DNA of 64,000 bases from Bacteroides graminisolvens DSM 19988 = JCM 15093. GTDB taxonomy: Bacteria > Bacteroidota > Bacteroidia > Bacteroidales > Bacteroidaceae. The translations under genes and the position numbers were made by a program. Of the stretch, positions 1 through 9,367 are shown piece by piece. The stretch spans positions 124,001 through 188,000 of the forward strand of contig NZ_ATZI01000004.1 in assembly GCF_000428125.1 (NCBI RefSeq). The letters run 5' to 3'. The notes under the pieces were generated by a model. It was not told the origin of the DNA and searched no databases. It worked only from the letters and a program-made list of their open reading frames with translations. Within the stretch, counting starts at the first letter, position 1, and each line of letters begins with the position of its first letter.

Positions 1-936
1 TTCATCAACTGTCAGAAGACCATCACGTTTAATCAATTCATTTATATATCCTGCCAGATCTAATGTGCGGAGTGTTCCTTCAGATTCAAATCCGTCTGGA
101 AACTCATAATACGATACTGCATCATCATCTTGCTGTACCTTATGTTGGAACATTGTGCGAGGCAAAGAATCCACCGAAACATTGTCTTGTGCATAAATAT
201 CGGAGATGTTGAAATCAGCCTCCTGAAGATATTTCACTATATATTGTTTCTCGTTCTCCTCTTTAAGATTCTCAATACTAACCAATCTTTGGGGTAGGAA
301 TGATGCCAGTGTTTGCATTCTATCTCCAGAAAAATAACTCAACACATCTTCCAGTTCTGCTATAATCAGATTCACCTGCATATAAGCTGCAAGAGTAGAC
401 ATATTAGGCAAACACTTTAACGCAATCTCTTCTTTCGCTGCTGACGATAGTTTTATTTTACCTCCGAATTTTATGGTTGAAACTCCATTTTCAAACCATC
501 TCTCAAATACCGTTGTTGGTTGTTGTGAGGTGTAGTAAACTAAGCTCTCACGGGTAACGTGATTTCTATTTAGCGAGAGTGAATAGGTGTACTTTATAGG
601 CGTAAGATCCCTCTTGCAAACATAGAATGAGACAGCAATCTCAGAATCTTCGTTCTGACTTGATTGGTCAAGCAAAAAAGGAAGGACACCCGTTGTCTCT
701 GTTTTACTTTTTGGGGTGTGCAGAATAAAATTCTTCAAGAAGTAACATATCTTCATAACATTACTCTTTCCAGAAGCATTTGCTCCGTAGATAACGGCAA
801 ATTTGAGCAGACGAACGCCTGGCACTATCTCTACAACGTGATAGGACTCCATCTCCTTACTCTTATCGGCTTCAAAACTGAAAACGGCTTCGTCTCTGAA
901 CGAAAACAAATTCTTAAACTTTATTTCTGCAATCAT
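1..936 (-). CDS. AAA15-family ATPase, RloA/AbiL-like (partial, C-terminus off the window)
   Basis: The reading frame is open from an ATG at 934-936 to the left edge (312 codons). The N-terminus reads as an ABC/SMC-like nucleotide-binding fold: 'MIAEIKFKNLFSFRDE' and then a Walker A GANASGKSN at residues 51-59. The visible end carries the SEGTLR(T)L signature region, which normally lies just before Walker B, so only the Walker B and C-terminal part are missing. The family (AAA_15/AAA_21) includes RloA and AbiL-type proteins often paired with an RloB/TOPRIM-like partner downstream, which would be outside the window. A defence role is inferred from the family only. The next gene on the same strand is about 330 bp upstream, so this looks like its own transcript. 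Confidence 0.85.
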   Translation of the reverse strand, partial: MIAEIKFKNLFSFRDEAVFSFEADKSKEMESYHVVEIVPGVRLLKFAVIYGANASGKSNVMKICYFLKNFILHTPKSKTETTGVLPFLLDQSSQNEDSEIAVSFYVCKRDLTPIKYTYSLSLNRNHVTRESLVYYTSQQPTTVFERWFENGVSTIKFGGKIKLSSAAKEEIALKCLPNMSTLAAYMQVNLIIAELEDVLSYFSGDRMQTLASFLPQRLVSIENLKEENEKQYIVKYLQEADFNISDIYAQDNVSVDSLPRTMFQHKVQQDDDAVSYYEFPDGFESEGTLRTLDLAGYINELIKRDGLLTVDE

Positions 937-1050
937 ACGGCTATATCTTATTTAGTGCAAAGTTGATAAATAAAACTCATATTTAAATGATTTAGTTTTC
1001 TATATTTACAAATAATATGCAGAAATAATAATCCAAACGATATTTATGGG

Positions 1051-1082
1051 CAAAAAAATAGGCAAAGCGTGATGCCTTGCCT
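1051..1082 (-). terminator. Rho-independent terminator downstream of the AlkD-like gene
   Basis: On the minus strand AGGCAA (1082-1077) pairs with TTGCCT (1065-1060) and is followed directly by TATTTTTTTG. The position, about 190 nt after the AlkD-like stop and before the AAA15 gene, suits the end of the AlkD-like transcript. The stem is only 6 bp, so strength is moderate. The remaining 937-1270 interval shows nothing else convincing. Confidence 0.5.
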
Positions 1083-1270
1083 AATGCTGGAATATAAGGA
1101 GCGGCGCTCTCGTATGATTGAATAAAAGTCCATAGTGCATTATTTTACCTCTTTCCCGCAAAAATAAGATCTTTTTCTTTATAAATAAACAAAAAGTGCA
1201 GTTTATTTCACTGTATTTTTTGTGATCAAATTTTGGGAAGTTTAGGTTATCATCAATACTTCTCATGTAT

Positions 1271-1996
1271 CTATTTCTTCATTGCTTCCGCTCTTAGATC
1301 AGCAGGCATTTTTTCAATTGCATAACGAAACGCTGTGCGCGGCATTACCTCTCGCTTTGACATAACGTAGTCGAATACGGCTTGTTGGTGAGCTTCGCTG
1401 GCAGCTTTGAGCATCCATCCGTAGCCTTTCTGTACAAGGTCGTCTGTGTCTAGCAAAAGAATATCTGCTATTTCAAAGATATCTTTTAGGAACATACCTT
1501 TGCGAGCAGGTATAATAAGCGTTACGGCAGCAGCACGTCTAACGAATCGTTTATCAGACTTGGCCCACTTTTTCAGTTCGGCTATATATTCGGGATACAT
1601 CATCACGAAATTACCGATCGTATGATTACAAAGAGTGTCTGTATCGGCCCAGTTATTCAGGTAATTGTGTACCCAACGATCCAAAACCTTAAAATCGGCA
1701 GGTTCGTATTGCTTGTGCAGTGATTCTGCCCAAATACAGGCTACGATAGATTCTTCCAAATATCCGGCTTGCCAAAGTTCTTCGCAAAGTTCAAGTATTT
1801 CTTGTTTAGGCTGGTGCTTTATCTGCTTCAAACCTTCTTTGGCAATTTTGCTCACTTCACCTGTGCGTACGCCGTATACTTTGGGTGCTTCGCCCTCTTT
1901 GTGATAACGGGCAGATGAGGTGAGTACAGCTAAATCGGTGCTATCGATCAAGGCTTGACGAATGTCGGCAATGATTGGATTAGTTATTTCTTTCAT
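1271..1996 (-). CDS. DNA alkylation repair protein, AlkD-like HEAT-repeat glycosylase
   Basis: This 241-residue all-helical protein has the AlkD-family layout: an N-terminal segment with 'YGVRTGEV', the central 'LDRWVHNYLNNWADTDTLC' region, and the 'KRFVRRAAAVTLI' helix. Family members remove N3- and N7-alkylated purines using HEAT-like repeats to hold the distorted duplex, with Trp and Asp residues in the equivalent of the NWADTD segment. Length is normal for the family (about 220-240). No signal peptide is seen, so it acts in the cytoplasm. It stands alone on the minus strand, downstream of a decayed ATPase fragment. The exact lesion spectrum cannot be read from sequence. Confidence 0.85.
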   Translation of the reverse strand: MKEITNPIIADIRQALIDSTDLAVLTSSARYHKEGEAPKVYGVRTGEVSKIAKEGLKQIKHQPKQEILELCEELWQAGYLEESIVACIWAESLHKQYEPADFKVLDRWVHNYLNNWADTDTLCNHTIGNFVMMYPEYIAELKKWAKSDKRFVRRAAAVTLIIPARKGMFLKDIFEIADILLLDTDDLVQKGYGWMLKAASEAHQQAVFDYVMSKREVMPRTAFRYAIEKMPADLRAEAMKK

Positions 1997-2017
1997 TTTG
2001 GTATAATATAATGTTAT

Positions 2018-2386
2018 CTAAATTCCATGCAGAATATGTTCAATTCCTTCGTTAGTCGGTATTTTGTAATCGTCCATGCTTACTACATATTTATCGAAAT
2101 TATCGTCTATGAGCTTTAATGAACGATACTCTCTTTCTACTGTTTGTTCTTCTGTTAATTGGAGTGTAGCTTATAAGTATATTTTTTTATCACCTTTTAT
2201 AGCAACGAGATCAACTTCTGAATCTTTGATTGATCTCACATAGACTTGATAACCTGCACGCCTTAAACTCAAATAAACTGCGTTCTTCAAAAGATAACCA
2301 AAGCCATAGCCATATCCTGAATAAAGATAGTTGCGATAACTTAAATCATTTCTGTTAACGACCGATAAGCATGACGAGTACTCACT
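2018..2386 (-). pseudogene. C-terminal remnant of an AAA/DUF4143 ATPase with an in-frame stop
   Basis: Translating the minus strand in the frame ending at TAG 2018-2020 gives a clear tail of the Bacteroidetes 'ATP-binding protein, DUF4143' family: 'NDLSYRNYLYSGYGYGFGYL', 'NAVYLSLRRAGYQVYVRS', 'SEVDLVAIKGDKKIYL', stop, 'ATLQLTEEQTVEREYRSL' and 'KYVVSMDDY'. The internal TAA is at 2171-2173, where relatives have a Gln codon (KIYLQ), so one C-to-T change explains it. There is no ATPase N-terminal half: the frame opens right after the stop of the upstream thioredoxin-family gene. It is a truncated and further mutated remnant. Homology is from my memory of the family; the boundary near 2365-2386 is approximate. 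Confidence 0.75.
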
Positions 2387-3700
2387 TTATTCTTTGATAA
2401 GACTCAATATTTTCTCTTCTAATTCAGTTCCTCTTAAATTAGTTGCAAGAACAACTCCCTCTTTATTCAAAAGAAAGGTGGTGGGATAACCGTTTATCCC
2501 ATATTCCTTTTTTATTTGATCTGCGTTATCCAACAATATCTGCGGCCATGTGATTCCATGTTTGTCAATCAATTCTTTGAGTAACTCGGCCGGACTGTCT
2601 CCAACTATTCCTATCATTTCAAATTTAGACTTATCGACATTGGCATATAACTTTTTGAGATTCGGTATTTCTGCTAAACATGCTCCACACCATACAGCCC
2701 AGAAATCAAGCAGAACATATTTGCCTTTCAGCTTTTCCAATGCAATTGTCGTTTTTTGTTGGAATGATTCTTTCTCAAAAGGGAAAGGTCTGTAGCCTAC
2801 TTGGGAGGAAATAAGTTGCGACTTGGGTAAATCGGTTCTTTCCAAAATAAGTTTGTTTTTGAAGGTGTTTACTTCTACGACTTTATAATTGCCATCTCCG
2901 ATCTCAATATATTCGTTTTTTCTGTATACATGATTTCGTTCTACTTTTTCTCCCTTTTTCATATCATCTTTGATGATAGTTAATCCAATCATTCTGTAAG
3001 ATAAATCTGTAAAGTCGCTTGAACATATTGCTATTTTCTTTCCTTTGTATTCAGTTGTGGCGTATTGAGGAAAATTACACATGAACATGTTATATTCTTT
3101 ATTATACATTATAAATAAAGGAGTCTTTATTGAGCGGATTTTGCCTTCAACATAGGTTTCTACTGTAACGTCAATGGTATGGATTTGTGCCAAAGAATCT
3201 TTGTTAGAGTTATCTTCATTCATTTCAAGCAGAGATACTGGTTTGTCATCGCTTAAATCAAGGTTATTGTTGGCATCTACAACGATCTTCAAATTTCCAT
3301 CCGAATCTTTTCCATAAGCAAGAGCAATTTTGGTTCTGATGGGTTTTTGGGATAAAGTGAGGCTATCGGGAACCCAATTCCATAATTTTTGTAATTCTTC
3401 ATACCCGCTTTTCGTTATATTGCCCGATATATAATCTTGGTAGGTTTCCTGATATCTATTTGTCTCGATATTGCCATATTTCAGCTCTGTTAAATCTTTG
3501 GGTAATTGGGGCACTTTTAAATATGTATTTTTCCATGGATCGTTTTCATCTTCTCGAATGGACGATATTCCTCGCAATGCCATGTTAAAAGGTCCATATC
3601 CGCTTTGTGTGGTTAAACGGAGCTCTATTATATTTTCTTGAGAATGTGCTGCCAAGAAACTTGATAGCAGTAAGATTAACAACAATATTTTTTGTTTCAT
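2387..3700 (-). CDS. TlpA-like thioredoxin-fold disulfide oxidoreductase
   Basis: The C-terminal third is a thioredoxin fold of the TlpA/ResA type with 'DFWAVWCGACLAEIPNLKKL'. The redox pair is Cys338/Cys341 (WCGAC), and the cis-Pro loop is in 'GINGYPTTFLL'. The preceding about 300 residues are a poorly known Bacteroidetes domain. The ATG at 3700 is chosen because it begins a clean signal peptide (MKQKILLLILLLSSFLAAHS); an in-frame ATG at 3709 is equally possible, and the longer frame to 3739 is unlikely. It probably acts in the periplasm as a thiol-disulfide reductase. The gene is divergent from the GNAT gene and its stop abuts the pseudogene. Confidence 0.8.
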   Translation of the reverse strand: MKQKILLLILLLSSFLAAHSQENIIELRLTTQSGYGPFNMALRGISSIREDENDPWKNTYLKVPQLPKDLTELKYGNIETNRYQETYQDYISGNITKSGYEELQKLWNWVPDSLTLSQKPIRTKIALAYGKDSDGNLKIVVDANNNLDLSDDKPVSLLEMNEDNSNKDSLAQIHTIDVTVETYVEGKIRSIKTPLFIMYNKEYNMFMCNFPQYATTEYKGKKIAICSSDFTDLSYRMIGLTIIKDDMKKGEKVERNHVYRKNEYIEIGDGNYKVVEVNTFKNKLILERTDLPKSQLISSQVGYRPFPFEKESFQQKTTIALEKLKGKYVLLDFWAVWCGACLAEIPNLKKLYANVDKSKFEMIGIVGDSPAELLKELIDKHGITWPQILLDNADQIKKEYGINGYPTTFLLNKEGVVLATNLRGTELEEKILSLIKE

Positions 3701-3874
3701 AGTATTCATATAAAATTTTATCGCTGTAAATATAATCATATTAAAATACCTTCGAGTATATTTATCTTTAATATATCACAATTGTATTTTAATTATTTTG
3801 ACTATTTTTGTATTCAAGAACCAGACTTACATGAAGTCGTATTTTCTATAACTATAATCAAAGTGACAGCAGAT

Positions 3875-4639
3875 ATGGATACTGATTTTATAAACTTAAC
3901 ACCAGAAAATCTTTCTGGTGAGCATTTGTGTTGCATTATTCGTAGCAAAAAGATTCATCCGGGCATTGAAGCTAAGCGACAATGGCTGGCTAGCCGGCTG
4001 ACTGAAGGCCATGTGTTTAGGAAGCTGAATGCCAAAGCTACGGTTTTTATAGAATATGCACCGCTTGAAACGGCTTGGGTACCTATCATCGGCGACAATT
4101 ATTATTATGTGTATTGCTTGTGGGTGTTGGGTGATTACAAAGGTAAGGGGTATGCTAAATCGCTCATGGAGTACTGTTTGGCTGATGCCAAAGCAAAAGG
4201 TAAATCGGGCGTTTGCATGTTGGGAGCGCAAAAGCAAAAAGCTTGGCTTTCCGACCAGTCATTTGCGAAGAAGTTTGGTTTCGAGGTGGTTGATACCACC
4301 GATACCGGATACGAATTGCTGGCACTTTCTTTTGACGGAACAAAGCCCCAATTCTCACCTAGCGTGAAGAATCAGGGCACTGAGGGCAAAGGGTTGACCA
4401 TTTACTATGATATGCAATGTCCCTATGTGTGCCAAAATATAGAGGCCATAAAGATATATTGCGAAACAAATCATGTTCCTGTTTCTCTTATTCAGGTAGA
4501 CACGTTACACAAGGCAAAAGAATTGCCTTGTGTATTCAATAATTGGGCTGTATTTTACAACGGTAATTTTGTAACAGTCAATTTATTCTTAGATGTCAGT
4601 TATATAGAGAAAATAGTCAATAGATATGCCACTACTTAA
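3875..4639 (+). CDS. GNAT N-acetyltransferase with C-terminal YoaP domain
   Basis: The start at 3875 gives 254 residues and removes an implausible 61-residue AT-rich extension. The N-terminal half is a GNAT fold: strand 'YYYVYCLWVLGDYKGKGYAK' contains the acetyl-CoA pyrophosphate loop GDYKGKGYA. The C-terminal part contains 'YYDMQCPYVCQNIEAIKIY', as in the YoaP-like domain attached to some GNAT enzymes. The acceptor substrate is unknown. It is convergent with the GH3 gene: the stop codons overlap within TTAA at 4636-4639, leaving no space for an intervening terminator. Confidence 0.8.
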   Translation: MDTDFINLTPENLSGEHLCCIIRSKKIHPGIEAKRQWLASRLTEGHVFRKLNAKATVFIEYAPLETAWVPIIGDNYYYVYCLWVLGDYKGKGYAKSLMEYCLADAKAKGKSGVCMLGAQKQKAWLSDQSFAKKFGFEVVDTTDTGYELLALSFDGTKPQFSPSVKNQGTEGKGLTIYYDMQCPYVCQNIEAIKIYCETNHVPVSLIQVDTLHKAKELPCVFNNWAVFYNGNFVTVNLFLDVSYIEKIVNRYATT

Positions 4640-7254
4640 AGAATGGTTATCTTCATGCTTTTCAAATCTTTCGCATCCGAACTATTGCCATATAACAGTT
4701 CATATTCACCCGGGGTAACAGTCATTTTCCGTTGAGCCCAGTCGAAAAACTCGAATGCTGAAGGTGCGAGGTTTATGGTGGCGTTGGTTGATTGACCGGC
4801 AACCAACTCCACTCGTTGAAATCCGCGCAGGGTTTTAATAGGACCTTCTACATCATTCACCTTACGAACATACACTTGCAGTATTTCCGTTCCCGCTCTT
4901 TTTCCTACGTTACTTACCGGAATGGTTAGCCTGATGTTTTCGTCGGGCTTGATTTGAGACTTATCAATCGTGGCTTTGCCAATCTGGAAACGGGTGTAAC
5001 TCAACCCGAAACCGAAAGGAAACAAGGCATCGGTCATATAGCGGTACGTGCGTCCTTTCATGGAATAATCCTCGAAGTCCTTCAATTGATCGGAACTTTT
5101 ATAGAAGGTGATGGGAAGTTTCCCTCCGGGATTGTAATCACCGAAAAGAACATCGGCAACCGCCTGACCACCCGATTCGCCCGGATACCAGGCTTGAAGG
5201 ATGGCGTCACATGATTCCGTTTCGGGTGTGAGCGCAATAGCGGAACCGGAACAGTTGACGAAAATAACTTTTTTACCTGCTTCTTTTAATGCTTTCAAAC
5301 AGTTGCGTTGCACAGACGGCAGGTCAATGTTGGTGCGGTCGCCACCCTTAAAGCCGGGGTAGTTGACAGGCATCTCTTCACCTTCGAGGCTTCCCGAAAG
5401 TCCTCCTACGAACACAACGGTTTCAATACCTTTCAGCTTCTCAATCAGCTTGGTGTAATCAACATCTACTTCTTTCCCGAAATCAAATTCGATGTTGGCT
5501 TGCCAGTCGTTTTGTTGAGCATACTTAATTTCTATCTTATATTTCTGTCCGGCTTCCACCTTGAACGGAATGCGTGATGGCAGGGTACGCCAGTTGCTGT
5601 AACTTTGAAGCGTTTTGCCGTTGACCGTCAGCTCGAAATAGCCCGTTGCTCCGCCCTTGAATACCAAATCTTCTGATACTTTAGGCGTGAATTCAGCTTC
5701 GAATAAGGCCGAGAAACCCTGAAGCTTTACACCCGATGCAAATTCATGCTGGCCGGCCGTAGTCATTTTTATCGGATTAGTAATCTGTACCGTTGTGACA
5801 ACGTTGCCGCTTCTGTCGGGCGTATTCCAGTACGTAGCCTTGAATCCGTTCTTATTATTAAAAGATAGTTGATTGAAATAACTTTGAGTCACCTTATCTT
5901 CAACCAAGTCGCACCCTTTATCGTAGTATATTTTCTTGTCGGCTATCTTCGTCTTTATTCCATCAAGAATTGAAATGGTGTGTATGGGCGTTCCGTTATA
6001 ATTTCCCCACAGCATGGGTTTATCGTTTGCATTGGGGCCAATTACGGCTATCTGCTTGGTTGATTTCGACAGCGGCAACACATTCTTCTTATTTTGCAGC
6101 AGAGTCATGGTTTGACGTGCCATTTCCAAGGCCAATTGGCGATGCTTTTCGTTATTCAGTACCGATGCCGGTATTTGTGCCCAAGGAACAATGGCATCAT
6201 CATCAAAATCACCCAAGTCGAAGCGTCCAATTAAAACGCGCATCAAACTTTTGTTTATATCTTCTTCTTTAAGTAATCCTTTTTCTACGGCAGCGGGGAG
6301 ATCCTTAAACGGATAATTTTCCCACACACATTCCACATCTGTTCCGGCTAAAACGGCTTTGGAAGCCGCATGAACTGCATCCGAAGACACTTTGTGAGTG
6401 GTGAAAAAGTCGGTTACTGCCCCGCAATCAGACACCACAAGGTATTTAAAGCCCCACTCATCGCGCAAAATCCGTTGCAAAAGACGGGTGTTGCCGCAAC
6501 AAGGCTCATCGTCTAAACGCTGATAAGCGCACATCACCTGGCGCACATCAGCCTCTTGTACCAATGCTTTAAAAGCAGGAAGGTACGTTTCGTTTAATTC
6601 GCGAGGACTAACGTTGTTCAGGTTCAACTCGTGGCGACTCCATTCCGGTCCGGAGTGCACGGCATAATGTTTGGCACAGGCCAGCAACTTACGGTATTTG
6701 GCATCGCTGGGTCCTTGCAACCCTTTTACAACCTGCACACCCATACGAGATGTGAGGTAAGGATCTTCGCCGTATGTTTCCTGACCGCGTCCCCAACGAG
6801 GATCGCGGAAAATGTTGACGTTAGGCGTCCACACCGACAAGCTCAGGAAACGTTTATTCTCGTTTCCGCGTTTGAGCCACTGGTTGTATTTGGCACGCCC
6901 TTCGTCGGATGCCGCATCGTATATTTTGAAGAGTAACGCATCGTTAAAAGAAGCAGCCATGCCTATGGGCTCAGGAAATACGGTAACACTGTCGTTGTTG
7001 GCATATCCGTGCAGTGCCTCGCTCCACCAGTTAAACTTTTTAATTCCCAAACGTGGAATGGCATCCGATTGGTCACACATTAATGCCGCCTTTTCGGCCA
7101 GTGTCAATCTCGAGATGAGATCTTTTGCGCGCTCTTGCGAACTCAAATTGGGATTCTTGTACGGTAACTGCTGACTCATGGAGTTAAGAGGAAAGAACGA
7201 CAGGGATACGATACATACCCCTTGCATAAGTCTTTTGAATGATGCGTTTTTCAT
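4636..7254 (-). CDS. GH3 beta-glycosidase with PA14 insert (xylosidase/glucosidase type)
   Basis: This is an 872-residue secreted enzyme with an N-terminal signal peptide. The GH3 TIM-barrel domain carries 'NIFRDPRWGRGQETYGEDP' and 'LLACAKHYAVHSG', and the nucleophile is Asp276 in LVVSDCGAV. The GH3 C-terminal alpha/beta domain is interrupted by a PA14 module (about residues 450-600: 'GFKATYWNTPDRSG', 'ATGYFELTVNG'). A C-terminal fibronectin III-like domain follows. In characterised Bacteroidetes relatives this PA14-GH3 architecture is found in beta-xylosidases and beta-glucosidases, so the exact sugar is uncertain. It lies 23 bp after the GH97 gene on the same strand, which indicates one operon acting on a substrate with both alpha- and beta-linked residues. 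Confidence 0.9.
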   Translation of the reverse strand: MKNASFKRLMQGVCIVSLSFFPLNSMSQQLPYKNPNLSSQERAKDLISRLTLAEKAALMCDQSDAIPRLGIKKFNWWSEALHGYANNDSVTVFPEPIGMAASFNDALLFKIYDAASDEGRAKYNQWLKRGNENKRFLSLSVWTPNVNIFRDPRWGRGQETYGEDPYLTSRMGVQVVKGLQGPSDAKYRKLLACAKHYAVHSGPEWSRHELNLNNVSPRELNETYLPAFKALVQEADVRQVMCAYQRLDDEPCCGNTRLLQRILRDEWGFKYLVVSDCGAVTDFFTTHKVSSDAVHAASKAVLAGTDVECVWENYPFKDLPAAVEKGLLKEEDINKSLMRVLIGRFDLGDFDDDAIVPWAQIPASVLNNEKHRQLALEMARQTMTLLQNKKNVLPLSKSTKQIAVIGPNANDKPMLWGNYNGTPIHTISILDGIKTKIADKKIYYDKGCDLVEDKVTQSYFNQLSFNNKNGFKATYWNTPDRSGNVVTTVQITNPIKMTTAGQHEFASGVKLQGFSALFEAEFTPKVSEDLVFKGGATGYFELTVNGKTLQSYSNWRTLPSRIPFKVEAGQKYKIEIKYAQQNDWQANIEFDFGKEVDVDYTKLIEKLKGIETVVFVGGLSGSLEGEEMPVNYPGFKGGDRTNIDLPSVQRNCLKALKEAGKKVIFVNCSGSAIALTPETESCDAILQAWYPGESGGQAVADVLFGDYNPGGKLPITFYKSSDQLKDFEDYSMKGRTYRYMTDALFPFGFGLSYTRFQIGKATIDKSQIKPDENIRLTIPVSNVGKRAGTEILQVYVRKVNDVEGPIKTLRGFQRVELVAGQSTNATINLAPSAFEFFDWAQRKMTVTPGEYELLYGNSSDAKDLKSMKITIL

Positions 7255-7277
7255 AATATAGATCGTATTAGCTCATA

Positions 7278-9206
7278 TCATTTGATCGGTTTCAGATAAC
7301 CAGCAAAGCCACCTCTTCTTAGCATTTTTACGTCTACGGATGAGGCTTTATCGACTACCATGTATTGAGTGCGGAACTCCTTATCGTGCTTGCCGTCGGC
7401 TATTAATGTAAGTTGATACTTCACACCTTCGGGCAGGAAATGGAACGATAACTTTTTTCTCTGTTCGCGCATATTATCGGCACTTATTCCGCCAATATAC
7501 CATTGGTCACCTTTCTGGCGAGCCATTACAATATCTTTGCCGGGATAACCGTCAAGTAACCGAGTGTTGTCCCATGTATTGGGCACGTTTCTTAAGAATG
7601 CTTTTACGGCATCGGGCAAAGCGTAATACCCTTCCGGTCTGTCGGCAAAATGCTGAATCCCCGATTCAAACAGCACGCTCAGTGCCAGCTCGTGACCAAA
7701 GGAAGTAATGTGCGGAAATTGAGAATTGGTGAAAGTGACCGGTGTATAATCCATTGCTCCAACCACGTTTCGGGTAAAAGGCAATATGGTGTTATGCTCC
7801 GTAGCAGTGTAGGTAAATTCCGGTCCGTTGTTGTACCACTCCGCTCCCCGAACACCTTCGTACGTCATCAGGTTGGGGTAGGTGCGTGCCCAGCCGCGCG
7901 GCACCAGGCAGCCGTGGAAGTAAACCATTATTTCAAACTTGGCGGCGTCATCCAGAATATCCAGATAATATCTAATCATGTCCTGCTTCTCGCTCTCAAA
8001 GAAGTCAATCTTAACCCCGACAACACCCAACTTCTTTAGTTTCGTAAACTCTTCCACACGGTTTTCATGCGTGAGCATTCTGTCTTTAGGTGTGGATGCT
8101 ACCCACGTATGTTCGCCACCGGAGTTGTACCACATCAATGGCTTTATTCCTTTGTTCCGAATGTAAGTAAGCGCATCTTCCAGTTTTCCGCCATCGCCCA
8201 TGCTATCCCATTCCCAGTCGAGCAACGTGTAGGGCCATCCCATTTCGGCAGCCAAATCGGCAAAGGCACAAACGGTTTGGTAACTTCGCGTGCCGTGATT
8301 GTCCGACCAATAGTTCCACGATGCAACGCCCGGTTTAATCCAGTCGGTTTTGCTGATAACGGAAGGAGTGGAAACGTCGTCAACCAAAGTCGATTCAACG
8401 ATGTCGGCCAGACTTCCGATGATAACCACCCGCCAGGGCGATTTCCAAGGCAAGGTGATGGTGGGTTTGGATTCTCCCAGTCCCCTGCCGTTCCATTGAT
8501 CGGGGAAGGTTAGTTTATAACTGCTCTTATCGGCCGTATTTGATAATTTTGTTCCGCAATAATTTCGATCCAGATCTGCCTCGTGAATCAAGTACCAGCA
8601 ACCCTTATCCGGTGTATTGAAAAGAGCAGGATAGCCCCAGTCTTGCTGAACATTTCCATCTTTGGCACTGCTATAAAGCCCTTCGTTGGCCGGGTTAAAC
8701 TTTTCCAGCCATCTTTTGGTGCTATCGGTCATGCAATAAGCCGTCAGCTCATCATTCACCACGAATGAGCCGCCCTTTTCGGGAAACTGATAGCGAAAGG
8801 CTACGCCATCATTGTAAGCCCTGATGATAATATTCAGTTTGGACTTTTTCTGATTCTCAAAAGAAACAACTACTTCGTTGGCCTGATTGGAGCATTCAGA
8901 TTTCTTGCCGTGTATAGCAGTGTACTTTTCATGTATAACCAATGGTTTGGATGCTTTTAAGAATTTCAATCCGTTGGAGAAATCTTGGTCTGCACGGGCC
9001 AGCCCTAACTTGATCTGTGGTATCACTTCACATTTTTGTTCCTGATTGGAATAGTTTACCTTCAAATACCATTCACCATTTTCAGCATTCTGTGCATTAA
9101 AGAGTTCGATGGAAATTTTCCGGTTAGGCGATACGACAGTCGCTTTCTGAGCAAATAAACCGAGGGAAAAAGCTAGAAGAAGTCCTGCAATACAAAAGGT
9201 TCTCAT
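7278..9206 (-). CDS. GH97 alpha-glycosidase, probably retaining (alpha-galactosidase type)
   Basis: A 642-residue protein with signal peptide (MRTFCIAGLLLAFSLGLFAQ), an N-terminal beta-super-sandwich (about 25-280), a TIM barrel ('WNYWSDNHGTRSYQTVCAFA', 'GWPYTLLDWEWD') and a small C-terminal beta domain: the GH97 layout. Asp401 in GVKIDFFES and Glu456 in EGVRGAEW are 55 residues apart. As I recall, that equals the Asp415-Glu470 spacing of the retaining B. thetaiotaomicron alpha-galactosidase BT1871, whereas inverting SusB-type enzymes use two glutamates elsewhere. I therefore favour retaining alpha-galactosidase-type chemistry, as inference. It is the first gene of a two-gene operon with the downstream GH3. 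Confidence 0.88.
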   Translation of the reverse strand: MRTFCIAGLLLAFSLGLFAQKATVVSPNRKISIELFNAQNAENGEWYLKVNYSNQEQKCEVIPQIKLGLARADQDFSNGLKFLKASKPLVIHEKYTAIHGKKSECSNQANEVVVSFENQKKSKLNIIIRAYNDGVAFRYQFPEKGGSFVVNDELTAYCMTDSTKRWLEKFNPANEGLYSSAKDGNVQQDWGYPALFNTPDKGCWYLIHEADLDRNYCGTKLSNTADKSSYKLTFPDQWNGRGLGESKPTITLPWKSPWRVVIIGSLADIVESTLVDDVSTPSVISKTDWIKPGVASWNYWSDNHGTRSYQTVCAFADLAAEMGWPYTLLDWEWDSMGDGGKLEDALTYIRNKGIKPLMWYNSGGEHTWVASTPKDRMLTHENRVEEFTKLKKLGVVGVKIDFFESEKQDMIRYYLDILDDAAKFEIMVYFHGCLVPRGWARTYPNLMTYEGVRGAEWYNNGPEFTYTATEHNTILPFTRNVVGAMDYTPVTFTNSQFPHITSFGHELALSVLFESGIQHFADRPEGYYALPDAVKAFLRNVPNTWDNTRLLDGYPGKDIVMARQKGDQWYIGGISADNMREQRKKLSFHFLPEGVKYQLTLIADGKHDKEFRTQYMVVDKASSVDVKMLRRGGFAGYLKPIK

Positions 9207-9260
9207 GATTAGATTTCGTTTTTAAGTATGTTTATATAGTATCTGTTGGGTTTATACGGG

Positions 9261-9268
9261 CAAATATA
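9261..9268 (-). promoter_or_regulatory. Bacteroidetes -7 box for the GH97-GH3 operon
   Basis: On the minus strand 9268-9261 reads TATATTTG, a full match to TAnnTTTG. Initiation would fall near 9254, leaving a leader of about 48 nt before the GH97 ATG. No good -33 TTTG is seen at the usual spacing. Confidence 0.4.
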
Positions 9269-9278
9269 CGATTAAAAA

Positions 9279-9286
9279 TACTTTTG
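9279..9286 (+). promoter_or_regulatory. Bacteroidetes -7 box for the proline catabolism gene
   Basis: TACTTTTG on the plus strand matches TAnnTTTG and lies 82 bp upstream of the ATG at 9368. A clear -33 element is not seen. Together with the opposite box at 9261-9268 it makes a compact divergent promoter region. Confidence 0.4.
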
Positions 9287-9367
9287 TTGATGAAAAAAAA
9301 CGATGATTGTGTGTACTAAATCGAGATTTTGCTGTATAATTACGAAACTTTTCTAATTGCATTAACT

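Noticed and set aside
664..966. A 100-codon plus-strand frame
   Set aside because: It lies wholly or mostly antisense to the AAA15 ATPase, whose Walker A motif is clear; a shadow frame.
1081..1266. A 61-codon minus-strand frame between the AlkD-like gene and its terminator
   Set aside because: No recognisable family, AT-rich composition, and its end runs into the terminator hairpin; more likely 3' untranslated sequence.
4636..4639. Overlap of the GNAT and GH3 stop codons as a possible frameshift or error
   Set aside because: Both proteins end at normal family lengths; the shared TTAA simply provides stops for convergent genes.
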